A stretch of 64,000 bases of DNA from Sphingopyxis chilensis. GTDB lineage: Bacteria > Pseudomonadota > Alphaproteobacteria > Sphingomonadales > Sphingomonadaceae. This document shows positions 8,729 through 18,571 of this stretch, in pieces. The number at the start of each line of letters is the position of its first letter. Position 1 is the first letter of the stretch. The stretch is from positions 3,195,501-3,259,500 of the forward strand of contig NZ_CP142394.1 in assembly GCF_035930445.1 (NCBI RefSeq), read 5' to 3'. The notes under the pieces were generated by a model. It saw only the letters and a program-made list of their open reading frames with translations. It searched no databases and was not told the DNA's origin. The translations under genes were made by a program, and so were the position numbers.

Positions 8729-10009
8729 CTAGTCGCCTGCCGGCCCTTTATAGTCCGGCCCGTAAACCGCCGCGCGGAAATCGCGGTGCAGCGTGCCGTC
8801 ATAGGGGATGGTCTGGACGAAGAATACGGCGGTCAGCCGGTTCGCCGGATCGACCCAGAAGAGCGTCGAGGCCATACCGTCCCAAAAATATTCCCCCGTC
8901 GCCCCGCGATTCTCTCCGGCGGTTTGCGGCGGAGATTTGCGGACCGCGAAATCGAAGCCAAAGCCGACCGCGCCCTTGCCCGGCAACCATGCGCGTTCGG
9001 TAATCGCCGGGTCGAGTTGGTCGGTCGCCATCAGTTTCACGGTCGAAGGCTTGAGGATGCGCACGCCGTCGAGGCTGCCCCGGTTCAGCAACATGCGCGC
9101 GAAACGCTGATAATCGTCGAGGGTGGAGGCCAGGCCGAAGCCGCCCGGCGTCAGCGCATGGTCCTTGAAATTCAGCGCCTGCGCTTCCGCCGCCGGTTGC
9201 TGGACGAGCTTGCCGTCCTTCTTCACATTCATCGCCGCGAAGCGCGCGAGCCGCGCGTCGGGCTGGCGCCAGGCGGTCTCCCTCATTCCGAGCGGTTCGA
9301 AAATATGCGCGCGCACATAATCGGCGAAGGGCTGGCCCGACAGTTTCTCGACGAGTGCCGCCTGCACGTCGACCGCGATGCTATATTCCCACTGCGTCCC
9401 CGGTTGGTAGAGCAGCGGCACCGTCGCGAGGCGCCTGCTCGCCTCGGTAAGCGGGACGGTCAGCGCGAGCGGATCGGCGGCGACATAGGCGTCGTGCACC
9501 GGCGTCGGCCCGGCGCCATAGGCGAAGCCCGCGGTATGGCGCAGGACGTCGCGCACGCTGATCGGCCGCCCGGCGGCGACATAGCGCGGCTGGCCCGCCG
9601 CATCCTTGCCCGCATAGACGCGCATGTCCGCATATTCGGGGAGATATTTCGCGAGCGGATCGTCGAGCCGGAACTTGCCCGCCTCCCAAAGCTGCATCAG
9701 CGCGATGCCGGTCACCGGCTTGGTCATCGAATAGATTTGCGCGATCGTGTCGCGGCGCATCGGGCGCTTCGCCGCGCGGTCGGCCATGCCCGCCGCGCCG
9801 AAATAAACCTCGCGCCCATCCTGCCAGATCAGCGCCGACGTGCCCGCGGCGCGGCCGTCGGCGATCATCGCCTCCAGCGCGGCGTCGATCCGCTTTCCGT
9901 CGATCCGGATCGTTTCGGCGGGCACGGTCTGGGCTTGTAGCGGCAAGGCGATCGCCGCCGATCCCGCGCCCGCCATCATCATCGCCAGTGCCAGTCGCTT
10001 GCCGCGCAT
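8729..10009 (-). CDS. exported serine hydrolase, class C beta-lactamase family
   Basis: The 426-residue product begins at the ATG at 10009 with GGGAGAGG upstream and a signal peptide ending LPLQAQ. It has the nucleophile motif SMTK (QIYSMTKPVTGIALMQL), a WEYSIAVDV segment at the usual YxN position, and a VLRHTAGFAYG motif common in esterase-like members. These proteins are usually esterases or peptidases rather than resistance enzymes (COG1680). The longer frame upstream (to 10081) precedes the signal sequence and was discarded. Confidence 0.86.
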   Translation of the reverse strand: MRGKRLALAMMMAGAGSAAIALPLQAQTVPAETIRIDGKRIDAALEAMIADGRAAGTSALIWQDGREVYFGAAGMADRAAKRPMRRDTIAQIYSMTKPVTGIALMQLWEAGKFRLDDPLAKYLPEYADMRVYAGKDAAGQPRYVAAGRPISVRDVLRHTAGFAYGAGPTPVHDAYVAADPLALTVPLTEASRRLATVPLLYQPGTQWEYSIAVDVQAALVEKLSGQPFADYVRAHIFEPLGMRETAWRQPDARLARFAAMNVKKDGKLVQQPAAEAQALNFKDHALTPGGFGLASTLDDYQRFARMLLNRGSLDGVRILKPSTVKLMATDQLDPAITERAWLPGKGAVGFGFDFAVRKSPPQTAGENRGATGEYFWDGMASTLFWVDPANRLTAVFFVQTIPYDGTLHRDFRAAVYGPDYKGPAGD

Positions 10010-10102
10010 ATCGCCTCTCCCCTGTCCCGCCTTTCGCTGCGGATCACCGGGCATCCCATGCGATCGGGCGCGACAGGTCAACCCGAATAGGTCTGCGGAC
10101 GC

Positions 10103-11482
10103 CTATTCGGCGGTGGGAGCTTCGGCGTCGGAACCTTCCGCAGCGGGCGCTTCCGCCACGGTCAAAGCGCCATTCTGGATCAGCCATTGCGGATGGTTCG
10201 CCTGCACCGACGCCATGATGCGGTCGATCGCGGCGGCGACCTGCTCGCCCTCGGCCTCGCGGTCGCGCTGGACGACGACGCGGCGCGCCTGTGCATCGAC
10301 CAGCACCCGCTCGCGCCGCACCAGTTCGCCGACGGTGAGACCGGCGATGATGTTGCGGCTGTCGCCCTCGCGCTGTTCGAGCGTCGTGACGCGGCGGTTG
10401 AGCTGTTCCTCGACCTGCGCCGCGGCATTGGTCTGTTGCCGGAGCTGGACGATATTGACCCGTACCGAACGCTTCAATTTTCGTTGCACCTGCCGCGCCA
10501 GATCGGGATTGAGCTGGGCGGCATATTGATCGACCAGCACGACACCGTCGACCGAAACGTCTTCGCCATCCATCCGCACATTCAGGCTGTCGACGCGGTC
10601 GCTGGGGTCGAGCAGCCGGTCGAGCTCGGTCTGCACCGCGTTGCGCGCGCCGATCTCGCGGACGATGCTGTTGAGCGAAAGCGCGAGCGGGATCGACAGG
10701 ATGCCCAGCGTCACGATGATCCCCAGCACCTGCATCGCGGTATGCTGGGCCGTCAGCGACGGGCCGAAACGGTTGAGACGCGCGACAATCGTCGCGGCAA
10801 AGGCAATCGCGAGCGTGTTGGTGAGGAACAGCAACGCCGAACCGAGCGCGAAATCGAAGCGCCCGGTCGCGAGGCCGAAACCGATCGTCGAAAGCGGCGG
10901 GACGAGCGCGGTCGCGATCGCAACGCCGACCATCACCCCCGACAGCTTGCGCATGATCGCATAGACGCCGGCGATGCCGCCGACCACCGCGACGCCGAGG
11001 TCGAGCAATGTCGGCTGCGTCCGAGCGCGCAGTTCGGGGGTGACGTCGTTGATCGGCGACAGCCAGATGATCAGCATCGCGACGATTATCGCGACCGCCA
11101 TCCCCGCCGCCATCGTCACCAGCGACCGCTTGATCAAATTGCTCTCGAGCGTCGCGAGGCCGAAGCCAACGCCCATGATCGGACCGAGCAGCGGCGACAC
11201 GAGCATTGCGCCGATGACGACCGCCGCCGATCCCTGAAGCAGGCCCAGCGTCGCGATCGCCGCCGAAAGCGTGATCAGCAGCAGGAATTTCTGGTTGAGC
11301 CGCGCATCGCGCGCGACGCTAGCGAGGACGAGCGCGCGGCCGTGGACATCGTCGCCGCCGCTGTCATTGCCGTCGTCGTCGTCATCGACGTCGCGTCCGG
11401 CTCCCGGGCGCGCGGACCGGCGACCACCGGCGTTGAACGGTGCGTCGCCGAGTCCGGGCACTCCGGGATGATTTCCGGCCAT
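10103..11482 (-). CDS. DUF389 (TIGR00341-type) integral membrane protein
   Basis: This is a 459-residue protein. After an acidic N-terminal region (DVDDDDDGND) come about six to seven membrane helices with the family hallmark AAVVIGAMLVSPLLGPIMGVG and ALVPPLSTIGFGLA, matching DUF389. The C-terminal 200 residues are soluble and partly coiled coil (QLRQQTNAAAQVEEQLNRRV). It ends with an alanine/glutamate-rich tail. The molecular function of DUF389 is not established. It starts 12 bases after the etfA stop on the same strand, so it may be a distal gene of that operon. Confidence 0.85.
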   Translation of the reverse strand: MAGNHPGVPGLGDAPFNAGGRRSARPGAGRDVDDDDDGNDSGGDDVHGRALVLASVARDARLNQKFLLLITLSAAIATLGLLQGSAAVVIGAMLVSPLLGPIMGVGFGLATLESNLIKRSLVTMAAGMAVAIIVAMLIIWLSPINDVTPELRARTQPTLLDLGVAVVGGIAGVYAIMRKLSGVMVGVAIATALVPPLSTIGFGLATGRFDFALGSALLFLTNTLAIAFAATIVARLNRFGPSLTAQHTAMQVLGIIVTLGILSIPLALSLNSIVREIGARNAVQTELDRLLDPSDRVDSLNVRMDGEDVSVDGVVLVDQYAAQLNPDLARQVQRKLKRSVRVNIVQLRQQTNAAAQVEEQLNRRVTTLEQREGDSRNIIAGLTVGELVRRERVLVDAQARRVVVQRDREAEGEQVAAAIDRIMASVQANHPQWLIQNGALTVAEAPAAEGSDAEAPTAE

Positions 11483-11494
11483 ATGGGCGGACGG

Positions 11495-12424
11495 TTAGAT
11501 CTTGCCGGTCAGTTCGGGGACGGCGCTGAACAGGTCAGCGACGAGGCCGAAATCGGCGACCTGAAAGATCGGCGCATCCTCATCCTTGTTGATCGCGACG
11601 ATCGTCTTCGAATCCTTCATGCCGGCAAGGTGCTGGATCGCGCCCGAGATGCCGATCGCGAAATAGACCTCCGGCGCGACAATCTTGCCCGTCTGGCCGA
11701 CCTGATAGTCGTTGGGGACGTAGCCCGCGTCGACCGCGGCGCGCGAAGCACCGAGCGCAGCGCCGAGCTTGTCGGCGAGCGGGACGATGACTTCTTCATA
11801 TTTCTCGCTCGAACCCAGCGCGCGGCCGCCCGACACGATGATCTTCGCCGAGGTGAGCTCGGGGCGATCCTGCTTGGCGATTTCGGCGCCGACGAAGCTC
11901 GAGATGCCGGCATCGCTGCCCGCGCCGACGGCTTCAACGGTGCCCGAACCGCCCGAGGTCGCTGCTTTTTCGAACGCGGTGCCGCGGACGGTGAGGACGA
12001 GCTTCGCATCCGACGATTCGACGGTCGCGATCGCGTTGCCGGCGTAGATCGGCCGGGTGAAGGTCTTCGGACCCTCGACCGACAGAATTTCCGAAATCTG
12101 CATCACGTCGAGCAGCGCCGCGACGCGCGGCGCGATATTCTTGCCGGTGGTCGTCGCGGGCGCGAGGAAGGCGTCGTGCGATCCCATCATCTCGGCGACG
12201 AGCGGCGCGATATTTTCGGGCAGGTTGTGACCGAAAGCGGCGTTGTCGGCGACATGCACTTTGCCAACGCCCGCGATCTGCGCGGCTTCCTTGGCGACGC
12301 CATCGACGCCCGAACCGGCGACGAGCAGATGAACCTCGCCGAGTTTCGACGCGGCCGTAACCACCGCGAGCGTGGCGTCCTTGACGGCCTTGCCGTCATG
12401 TTCGACCCAAACCAGAGTTTTCAT
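11495..12424 (-). CDS. etfA: electron transfer flavoprotein subunit alpha
   Basis: The 309-residue product starts [20 protein letters not shown]. It carries the conserved FAD-binding C-terminal domain ([55 protein letters not shown]). With EtfB it accepts electrons from acyl-CoA and other dehydrogenases and passes them to ETF-quinone oxidoreductase. Its ATG overlaps the etfB stop by four bases. Confidence 0.97.
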   Translation of the reverse strand: MKTLVWVEHDGKAVKDATLAVVTAASKLGEVHLLVAGSGVDGVAKEAAQIAGVGKVHVADNAAFGHNLPENIAPLVAEMMGSHDAFLAPATTTGKNIAPRVAALLDVMQISEILSVEGPKTFTRPIYAGNAIATVESSDAKLVLTVRGTAFEKAATSGGSGTVEAVGAGSDAGISSFVGAEIAKQDRPELTSAKIIVSGGRALGSSEKYEEVIVPLADKLGAALGASRAAVDAGYVPNDYQVGQTGKIVAPEVYFAIGISGAIQHLAGMKDSKTIVAINKDEDAPIFQVADFGLVADLFSAVPELTGKI

Positions 12425-13170
12425 GAGTGCACTCCCAGCGCTTTCAGCTTGGCAACCAGTTCATCGACATCGGCGACCTTGACGCCGGCCGAGCGGACGG
12501 GCGGCTCCGAAACCTTGACCGTCTTGACGCGCGGCGCCGTGTCGACGCCGTAATCGGCGGGGGTCTTGGTATCGAGCGGCTTCGATTTCGCCTTCATGAT
12601 GTTCGGCAGCGAGGCGTAGCGCGGCTCGTTCAGGCGAAGATCGGTGGTGACGATCGCGGGAAGCTTGAGCTTCACCGTCTCGAGACCGCCATCGACTTCG
12701 CGGGTAACCGAAACATGGTCGCCTTCGACGTTCACGGCGCTGGCGAAGGTGCCCTGCGCCCAGCCCGTCAGCGCGGCGAGCATCTGGCCGGTCTGGTTGT
12801 TGTCGCCATCGATCGCCTGCTTGCCGAGGATAACAAGACCCGGCGCTTCGGCATCGGCAATCGCCTTGAAGATCTTCGCGAGCGCGAGCGGTTCGACCTC
12901 ATCGTCGGTCTGGACGAGGATCGCACGGTCGGCGCCCATCGCGAGCGCGGTGCGCAGCGTTTCGGTCGCCTTCGCCGGGCCGACGGAAACGGCGACGACT
13001 TCGGTCGCGACGCCCTTTTCCTTCAGGCGAATCGCTTCTTCGACGCCGATCTCGTCGAACGGGTTCATCGACATTTTCACATTGGCGAGGTCAACGCCCG
13101 TGCCGTCGGCCTTGACCCGCGGTTTGACGTTATAATCGAGCACCCGCTTGACGGGGACGAGGATTTTCAT
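12421..13170 (-). CDS. etfB: electron transfer flavoprotein subunit beta
   Basis: The 249-residue product starts [20 protein letters not shown] and contains the AMP-binding and dimer motifs VISVGPA-like [20 protein letters not shown], then [22 protein letters not shown] and the C-terminal [16 protein letters not shown]. It is the first gene of etfBA. GAGGAG lies ten bases upstream of the ATG. A palindrome that could bind a MerR/LiuR-type regulator sits in its promoter region. Confidence 0.97.
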   Translation of the reverse strand: MKILVPVKRVLDYNVKPRVKADGTGVDLANVKMSMNPFDEIGVEEAIRLKEKGVATEVVAVSVGPAKATETLRTALAMGADRAILVQTDDEVEPLALAKIFKAIADAEAPGLVILGKQAIDGDNNQTGQMLAALTGWAQGTFASAVNVEGDHVSVTREVDGGLETVKLKLPAIVTTDLRLNEPRYASLPNIMKAKSKPLDTKTPADYGVDTAPRVKTVKVSEPPVRSAGVKVADVDELVAKLKALGVHS

Positions 13171-13215
13171 GGGCTCAAAGCTCCTCTCAGCAAATTGTGC
13201 ACTGCGCCATAATTG

Positions 13216-13234
13216 GCGTTTACGTAAACGTCAA
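13216..13234 (-). promoter_or_regulatory. ACGT-type palindrome in the etfB promoter
   Basis: A perfect 14-base palindrome CGTTTACGTAAACG lies at 13217-13230. On the etfB strand it is embedded in TTGACG-N17-TATGGC, so it sits between plausible -35 and -10 elements, the arrangement used by MerR-family activators. The core TTTACGTAAACGTCAA closely matches the palindrome upstream of the PQQ dehydrogenase at 43960-43975. From memory it also resembles published LiuR sites of branched-chain amino-acid degradation; that identity is inference. Confidence 0.6.
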
Positions 13235-13240
13235 CCTCGA

Positions 13241-13390
13241 CCCTCTCCCTTCGGGGGAGAGGGTTGCGCAGACTTGCCAGCTTGCTGGCTGGTCGAAGCT
13301 GGGTGAGGCTGTGAAACGTCGCAGGCTCTCACCAAGTCCGGCCAGGTCCTGACGGACCAAGTCTTCCTATCCTCTCCCCAAGGGGAGAGG
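13241..13390. repeat. paired CCCTCTCCC/GGGAGAGGG hairpins between sucC and etfB
   Basis: One hairpin lies at 13241-13263 (CCCTCTCCC, five-base loop, GGGAGAGGG) and another at 13371-13390 (CCTCTCCCCA followed by AGGGGAGAGG). Between them is non-coding sequence with smaller repeats such as GCCAGCTTGCTGGC. This looks like a dispersed intergenic repeat unit that also ends or attenuates sucC transcription. Confidence 0.6.
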
Positions 13391-13401
13391 AAGTTTCGTT
13401 A

Positions 13402-14610
<1,209 letters not shown>

Positions 14611-14800
14611 GAGGTCTGCCGGGCCTTTCGACTCTGGAAGGGGAGATGATCGGCGCCGCCTAAGCACAAGTTCGACGGCAATTCTACCCCTAGCGGGCCG
14701 CAAGCCAAGGCTTTCGGCGGGCTGTTCCGTCTTCCGGATGACGCCCGGAGCGCAAGCTGATATTCGCGCCGCAGGGTCCGTCGGGACGAGGGAGGCGAAG

Positions 14801-15922
14801 GTGCGGATAAAGCGTCTTGTTTTGGCGTTGGCGATCGTCGCCGGTTCGAAGGCGGCGACGGCTCAGGTGAACCAGTCGCTCGATATCCATATTGCGCAAT
14901 CCCCGAATATCGTGCGCGTCGGCGCCGCCGATCAGCTGGTCTACGAACTCCATCTGACCAATTTTTCGAGCGCGCCCCTCCGGCTGGACGAGCTGGCGAT
15001 CAGGCTTGGCGACGAGGGCGCGCCGCTCAAAACCTATAACGCCGACGCGTTGGCCGGAACCTTTGCGCTCGTCGGGCCTGCCGACGCCGAAGCACGAACG
15101 ATCCCTGCCGGCCGCCGCGCGGTCCTTTATATCAACGCGCCATTTGCCGATGGGCAGCGCCGCGGTCCGATCTCGCACAGCCTGACGCTTGCCAGCGACG
15201 GCGGCGGCTTCACCGTTTGGGGTGGCGCCGCGACGCCCGAAACCGCTCCCCTGCCCCGCCTGTCGCCCCCGCTGCGCGGCGGGCCGTGGGTCGCCGTCTA
15301 TGAGCCCGGGATGGAACGCGGACACCGCCGCGTCTTTTACGCCACCGAAGGGTCGGCGATGCTGCCCGGCCGCTTCGCGATCGACTTCATGAAGGTCGAT
15401 GCGAGCGGGAAATTATCGGCGGGGGACGCCGACATCCCCGCGGACCATTATGGTTTCGGCGCCGAAGTGCTCGCGGTCGCCGACGGCACGATCGTCGCGG
15501 TGCGCGACGATGTCGCCGATCCGTCAGCCATCAAGGGCCGGACGAATCCGGGCATCGCCGACGCCAGTGGCAATTATGTCATGCTCGACATCGGCGGCGG
15601 GCGCATCGCGACCTATGAACATCTGAAACAAGGCGCGCCGGTCGCCGTCGGCGACCGCGTCAAGGCGGGCGAGGTCATCGGCTTCCTCGGCTTCACCGGG
15701 CAGGCGAGCGCGCCGCACCTGCATTTCCATCTGGCCGACCGTCCATCGATCCTCGGCGCCGAGGGTCAGCCCTATGTTTTCCGATCCCTCACGCGGCTGG
15801 GCCAATATCCGGCGATCGACAGCTTTTCCCGCCGCGAGGCATGGCCGCCCGCCGATCGTCCGGAAATCGTCCGCGACAGTTTCCCGCCGCCGAACCTCGT
15901 CGTCCGCTTTCCGGGCGACTGA
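14801..15922 (+). CDS. exported M23-family (LytM-like) metallopeptidase
   Basis: The product is 373 residues. The start is a GTG with GAGGGAGG five bases upstream and opens a signal peptide ([18 protein letters not shown]). The first 150 mature residues form a beta-rich domain of unknown role. Residues about 215-350 are the M23 domain: [20 protein letters not shown], then [28 protein letters not shown] and the zinc-binding SAPHLHFHL. The first metal ligand motif is not the standard HxGxD, so activity should not be assumed. M23 enzymes cut peptidoglycan peptide bridges in the periplasm. Confidence 0.83.
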   Translation: MRIKRLVLALAIVAGSKAATAQVNQSLDIHIAQSPNIVRVGAADQLVYELHLTNFSSAPLRLDELAIRLGDEGAPLKTYNADALAGTFALVGPADAEARTIPAGRRAVLYINAPFADGQRRGPISHSLTLASDGGGFTVWGGAATPETAPLPRLSPPLRGGPWVAVYEPGMERGHRRVFYATEGSAMLPGRFAIDFMKVDASGKLSAGDADIPADHYGFGAEVLAVADGTIVAVRDDVADPSAIKGRTNPGIADASGNYVMLDIGGGRIATYEHLKQGAPVAVGDRVKAGEVIGFLGFTGQASAPHLHFHLADRPSILGAEGQPYVFRSLTRLGQYPAIDSFSRREAWPPADRPEIVRDSFPPPNLVVRFPGD

Positions 15923-15925
15923 CGT

Positions 15926-16231
15926 CTAGCGCAGCGCGCAGACCGCGGCAGAACTGGTCGAAACGGCAAGGATCTCGGGATCCTTGAGCGCGCGAACCTT
16001 GCGGAAGAACTGGTCGAGCGTCAGGTCGGCAACGCGCCGGTCCTTGAGGCTGCCGAGCGCGGCGAGGCGCCGCAGCTGGAGCAGCGAAAGGCGGTCGACC
16101 ATGCGTTCGGCCATGCACGCCGACATCGCCTTCGACAGGCCGGCATTCTGGAGGCCGTTGCGCAGCCGCGTCTCGGGGGTTGCGCAGCCGGCGAGCGACA
16201 ATATCAGCAGCGGCAAAAGAACGCGCCTCAC
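15926..16231 (-). CDS. small lipoprotein of unknown function
   Basis: The 101-residue product starts at a GTG and carries a lipobox (LSLAGCATPETRL), so the mature protein begins at Cys16 or so. The mature part is helical and basic, with one Cys pair candidate (SACMAERM and AAVCALR). I recognise no domain. It follows the beta-lactamase-like gene by six bases and is convergent with the M23 peptidase gene, ending three bases from it. Confidence 0.65.
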   Translation of the reverse strand: MRRVLLPLLILSLAGCATPETRLRNGLQNAGLSKAMSACMAERMVDRLSLLQLRRLAALGSLKDRRVADLTLDQFFRKVRALKDPEILAVSTSSAAVCALR

Positions 16232-16237
16232 CGCGCC

Positions 16238-17401
16238 TTATCTTCCGTGATAATCGGCGACGGCGCCCGAGACCGCCTGCATCAGCGCCATGCGCGCCGG
16301 GACCGAGGCGCTGGTGTCGCCGAGCAGCACGACGATCGCATAGCGGGTGCCGTCGGGCGCGGTCGCGATACCGATGTCGTTATAGCCGGCGGTCGAGCCC
16401 TTGTAGTCCTGCCCCGTTCCGGTCTTGTGCAGGAATTTCCAGCCGGCGGGCAGGCCGGCCTTCAATCGCCGCGGGCCGCTTCTGGTCCGGCTCATCACGC
16501 CCAGAAGATATTCGGTCGAATCGGGCGACAGCAAGGTTCCGCGCGCGAGCCGGGTCAGCGCGCTTGCGATCGCCTCGGGGCTCGCGCCGTCGGGCGGATT
16601 GGCGAGATAGGCGTTGCGCGCCGCGAGCCGCGTCGCATCGGGAAGCGCCGCACGCGCCTGATAGAAAGCCCGCCCGACCGAATAGGCCTGCTGCCACTTG
16701 AGCCCCGCCGTTCCCGCCTGCAGCAGGCGTTCGCCGGGGCCGAAACGGATCGAACCCAGATCCTTCTTTTCGATGAACGCGCGCACCGCGTCGGGACCGC
16801 CGACGGTGCGCAGCAGGCTGTCGTTCGCGGTATTGTCGCTATGCGTGATCGCGGTTTCGATAAGCTCGCGGACGCTCATCGTCACCGAGCCCTGCGACTG
16901 GACCCGCGCCGCGAGCGGCTGATGGAACAGCGTCAGATCCTCGGGGCCGATCTGGACGCGCTGGTCGAGCGTCAGGCGCCCCTGGTCGACCGCGTCGAGC
17001 ACGGTCAGCGCGACCCACAGCTTCGATACGCTTTGCTGCGGAAACAGCTGGTCGCCGCGCTGCGAGAGCGACCACTCGCCGTCGATGCGCTGTACCGCGA
17101 TGCCGGTCTTGCCGGGGAAGGCGCGCCACAATTCGAAAATACGGTTGTCGAGACCGGCGGGAGCGCGGCGGAAACCGGGGTCGATCGGGCCCGCGGGGCG
17201 CGGCATCGCTGAGCGGACCGGCTCGCCGATCGGCACCGTGACCGAACCCGCCGGACCGCGCACCGCCCCCGGTTGCTGCTGTTGCTGTTGCTGCTGCGCG
17301 CGTGGCTGCGGCACGATTGCGACGCTGCTAACACAACCTGCCAGAACCGCGGCCCCCATCGTCACAGCGAGGAGCGGCCTGCCGGATAATCTAAACTTCA
17401 T
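16238..17401 (-). CDS. class A beta-lactamase-like serine hydrolase lipoprotein
   Basis: This is a 387-residue protein. A lipobox LAGC places the lipidated Cys at 23, and a run of eight glutamines (36-43) lies in the linker. The penicillin-binding fold is clear: S124-V-S-K127, S188-D-N190 and a later HKTGTG. I could not find the class A omega-loop ExxLN glutamate; the region after SDN reads RFGPGERLLQAGTAGLK. Without that residue, deacylation of beta-lactams is doubtful, so a DD-peptidase-like or binding role is possible. It is the first gene of a unit with the small lipoprotein. Confidence 0.8.
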   Translation of the reverse strand: MKFRLSGRPLLAVTMGAAVLAGCVSSVAIVPQPRAQQQQQQQQPGAVRGPAGSVTVPIGEPVRSAMPRPAGPIDPGFRRAPAGLDNRIFELWRAFPGKTGIAVQRIDGEWSLSQRGDQLFPQQSVSKLWVALTVLDAVDQGRLTLDQRVQIGPEDLTLFHQPLAARVQSQGSVTMSVRELIETAITHSDNTANDSLLRTVGGPDAVRAFIEKKDLGSIRFGPGERLLQAGTAGLKWQQAYSVGRAFYQARAALPDATRLAARNAYLANPPDGASPEAIASALTRLARGTLLSPDSTEYLLGVMSRTRSGPRRLKAGLPAGWKFLHKTGTGQDYKGSTAGYNDIGIATAPDGTRYAIVVLLGDTSASVPARMALMQAVSGAVADYHGR

Positions 17402-17553
17402 TCAAACCCCGCACCTGCGACTTTATATCTTGTCCCGACCCCTCGCGGACATGTCCCCACGTCACGCAGGCGCGCAGGACGGGCCAGCGTTTTGCGGTGA
17501 ACGATTCTTTCGCCGCGACCAATCGCGGGAACCGGCGGGATTTTTACCCAGCG

Positions 17554-18243
17554 TCAGGGCGCGGGCGTCGCGCGAACCTTGTCCGGATAAAGCCGCTTCA
17601 GCGCCGCGAGCTTGGGGGCATCCCAGCGCAGGATATAGCCGTTGCGCGGATTGCGGCGCATGAAATCCTGGTGGTTCGCCTCGGCGCGATAGAAGCGCTT
17701 GTAGGTTTCGACCGGCACGACGACCGGCTTCGCGAAATATTTGCCGCGGCCGATCTGCGCCATATAGGCGGTCGCGACACGCCGCTGGACCGCGTCCATC
17801 GGCACGATCGCGGCGCGATATTGCGAGCCGACGTCGGGGCCCTGCCGGTTTTTCAGCGTGGGGTCGGCGACTACGGAAAAGAGGATGCGGAGCAAAGTGC
17901 CATAGCTGACCTGCGACGGGTCATAGACGATGCGGACGGCCTCGGCATGGCCCGACTTGCCGTCGTGGGTCCGTTCATATCGCGCCGTTGCGGCGCTGCC
18001 GCCATGATAGCCCGATTCGACCGAAATCACGCCCTTGACGTTGGAAAAGACGCCTTCGACGCCCCAGAAACAGCCGCCCGCAAGCACCGCGGTCGCGCGC
18101 TGCGCCTTGACCGCCGGATCGATGGTCGCGGCGGGCAGCTTGACCACGCTTTCGGCTTGCGCTGGCGCGCATTGCGCGACGATCGCGCCCGCCGCCAGCG
18201 CCGCGACGGCGCGGAGGGGCAGCGCGCGTCGCAGCGGGGTCAT
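17554..18243 (-). CDS. msrA: exported peptide-methionine (S)-S-oxide reductase
   Basis: The 229-residue product starts at the ATG at 18243, giving a signal peptide that ends APAQA. The catalytic GGCFWGVEG motif, the SGYHGG segment and the DPTLKNRQGPDVGSQYRAAI region identify MsrA. In the mature protein the only cysteine is the catalytic one, so the usual C-terminal resolving cysteines are missing. It would repair oxidised methionine in periplasmic proteins with an external thiol donor. The start overlaps the stop of a 35-codon membrane-peptide gene (ATGA). Confidence 0.92.
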   Translation of the reverse strand: MTPLRRALPLRAVAALAAGAIVAQCAPAQAESVVKLPAATIDPAVKAQRATAVLAGGCFWGVEGVFSNVKGVISVESGYHGGSAATARYERTHDGKSGHAEAVRIVYDPSQVSYGTLLRILFSVVADPTLKNRQGPDVGSQYRAAIVPMDAVQRRVATAYMAQIGRGKYFAKPVVVPVETYKRFYRAEANHQDFMRRNPRNGYILRWDAPKLAALKRLYPDKVRATPAP

Positions 18244-18347
18244 GCCGGGATCGGAAGCGCCGGCTGATTGAGCACGATGTAGGTCGCGCCAATCGCGAAG
18301 CCGGCGAGCATGGTCAAGAACCAGTCGGAGCGGAGCATGGAGAGCAT
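18240..18347 (-). CDS. 35-residue single-pass membrane peptide coupled to msrA
   Basis: Starting at the ATG at 18347, a 36-codon frame encodes MLSMLRSDWF followed by a hydrophobic stretch (LTMLAGFAIGATYIVLN) and the tail QPALPIPA. GAGG lies five bases upstream of the ATG. The stop TGA overlaps the msrA ATG (ATGA at 18240-18243). The hydrophobic segment, ribosome-binding site and exact coupling support a real small protein. I do not recognise a family. Confidence 0.6.
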   Translation of the reverse strand: MLSMLRSDWFLTMLAGFAIGATYIVLNQPALPIPA

Positions 18348-18571
18348 AGGGGCCTCGTGTCATATTATCTTGTTCGCGGCCGAAGCCGCCCTGGTTACAC
18401 CGGCGATATGACGCGCCCCTGCCATCCGTCAGTGATGGGAGTCACTCTAACCGAGATGACTTACCATCGGGTGAACCGGGCGCTTAACCGTCGTTCAGGT
18501 TCAAATAGGCCCGTCCGCCGGCATTACAAGACCGATCGGTATAAAATTCCTATGCAGCGGCAAACAGGCGC

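Noticed and set aside
10187..12553. Long open frame (788 codons) antisense to DUF389 and etfA
   Set aside because: It is a by-product of strong third-position GC bias in well-identified minus-strand genes; the product is Arg/Asp/His-rich with no domain.
17261..17310. CTG/TTG repeat tract
   Set aside because: It encodes a short polyglutamine linker in the beta-lactamase-like lipoprotein and is not an independent satellite.
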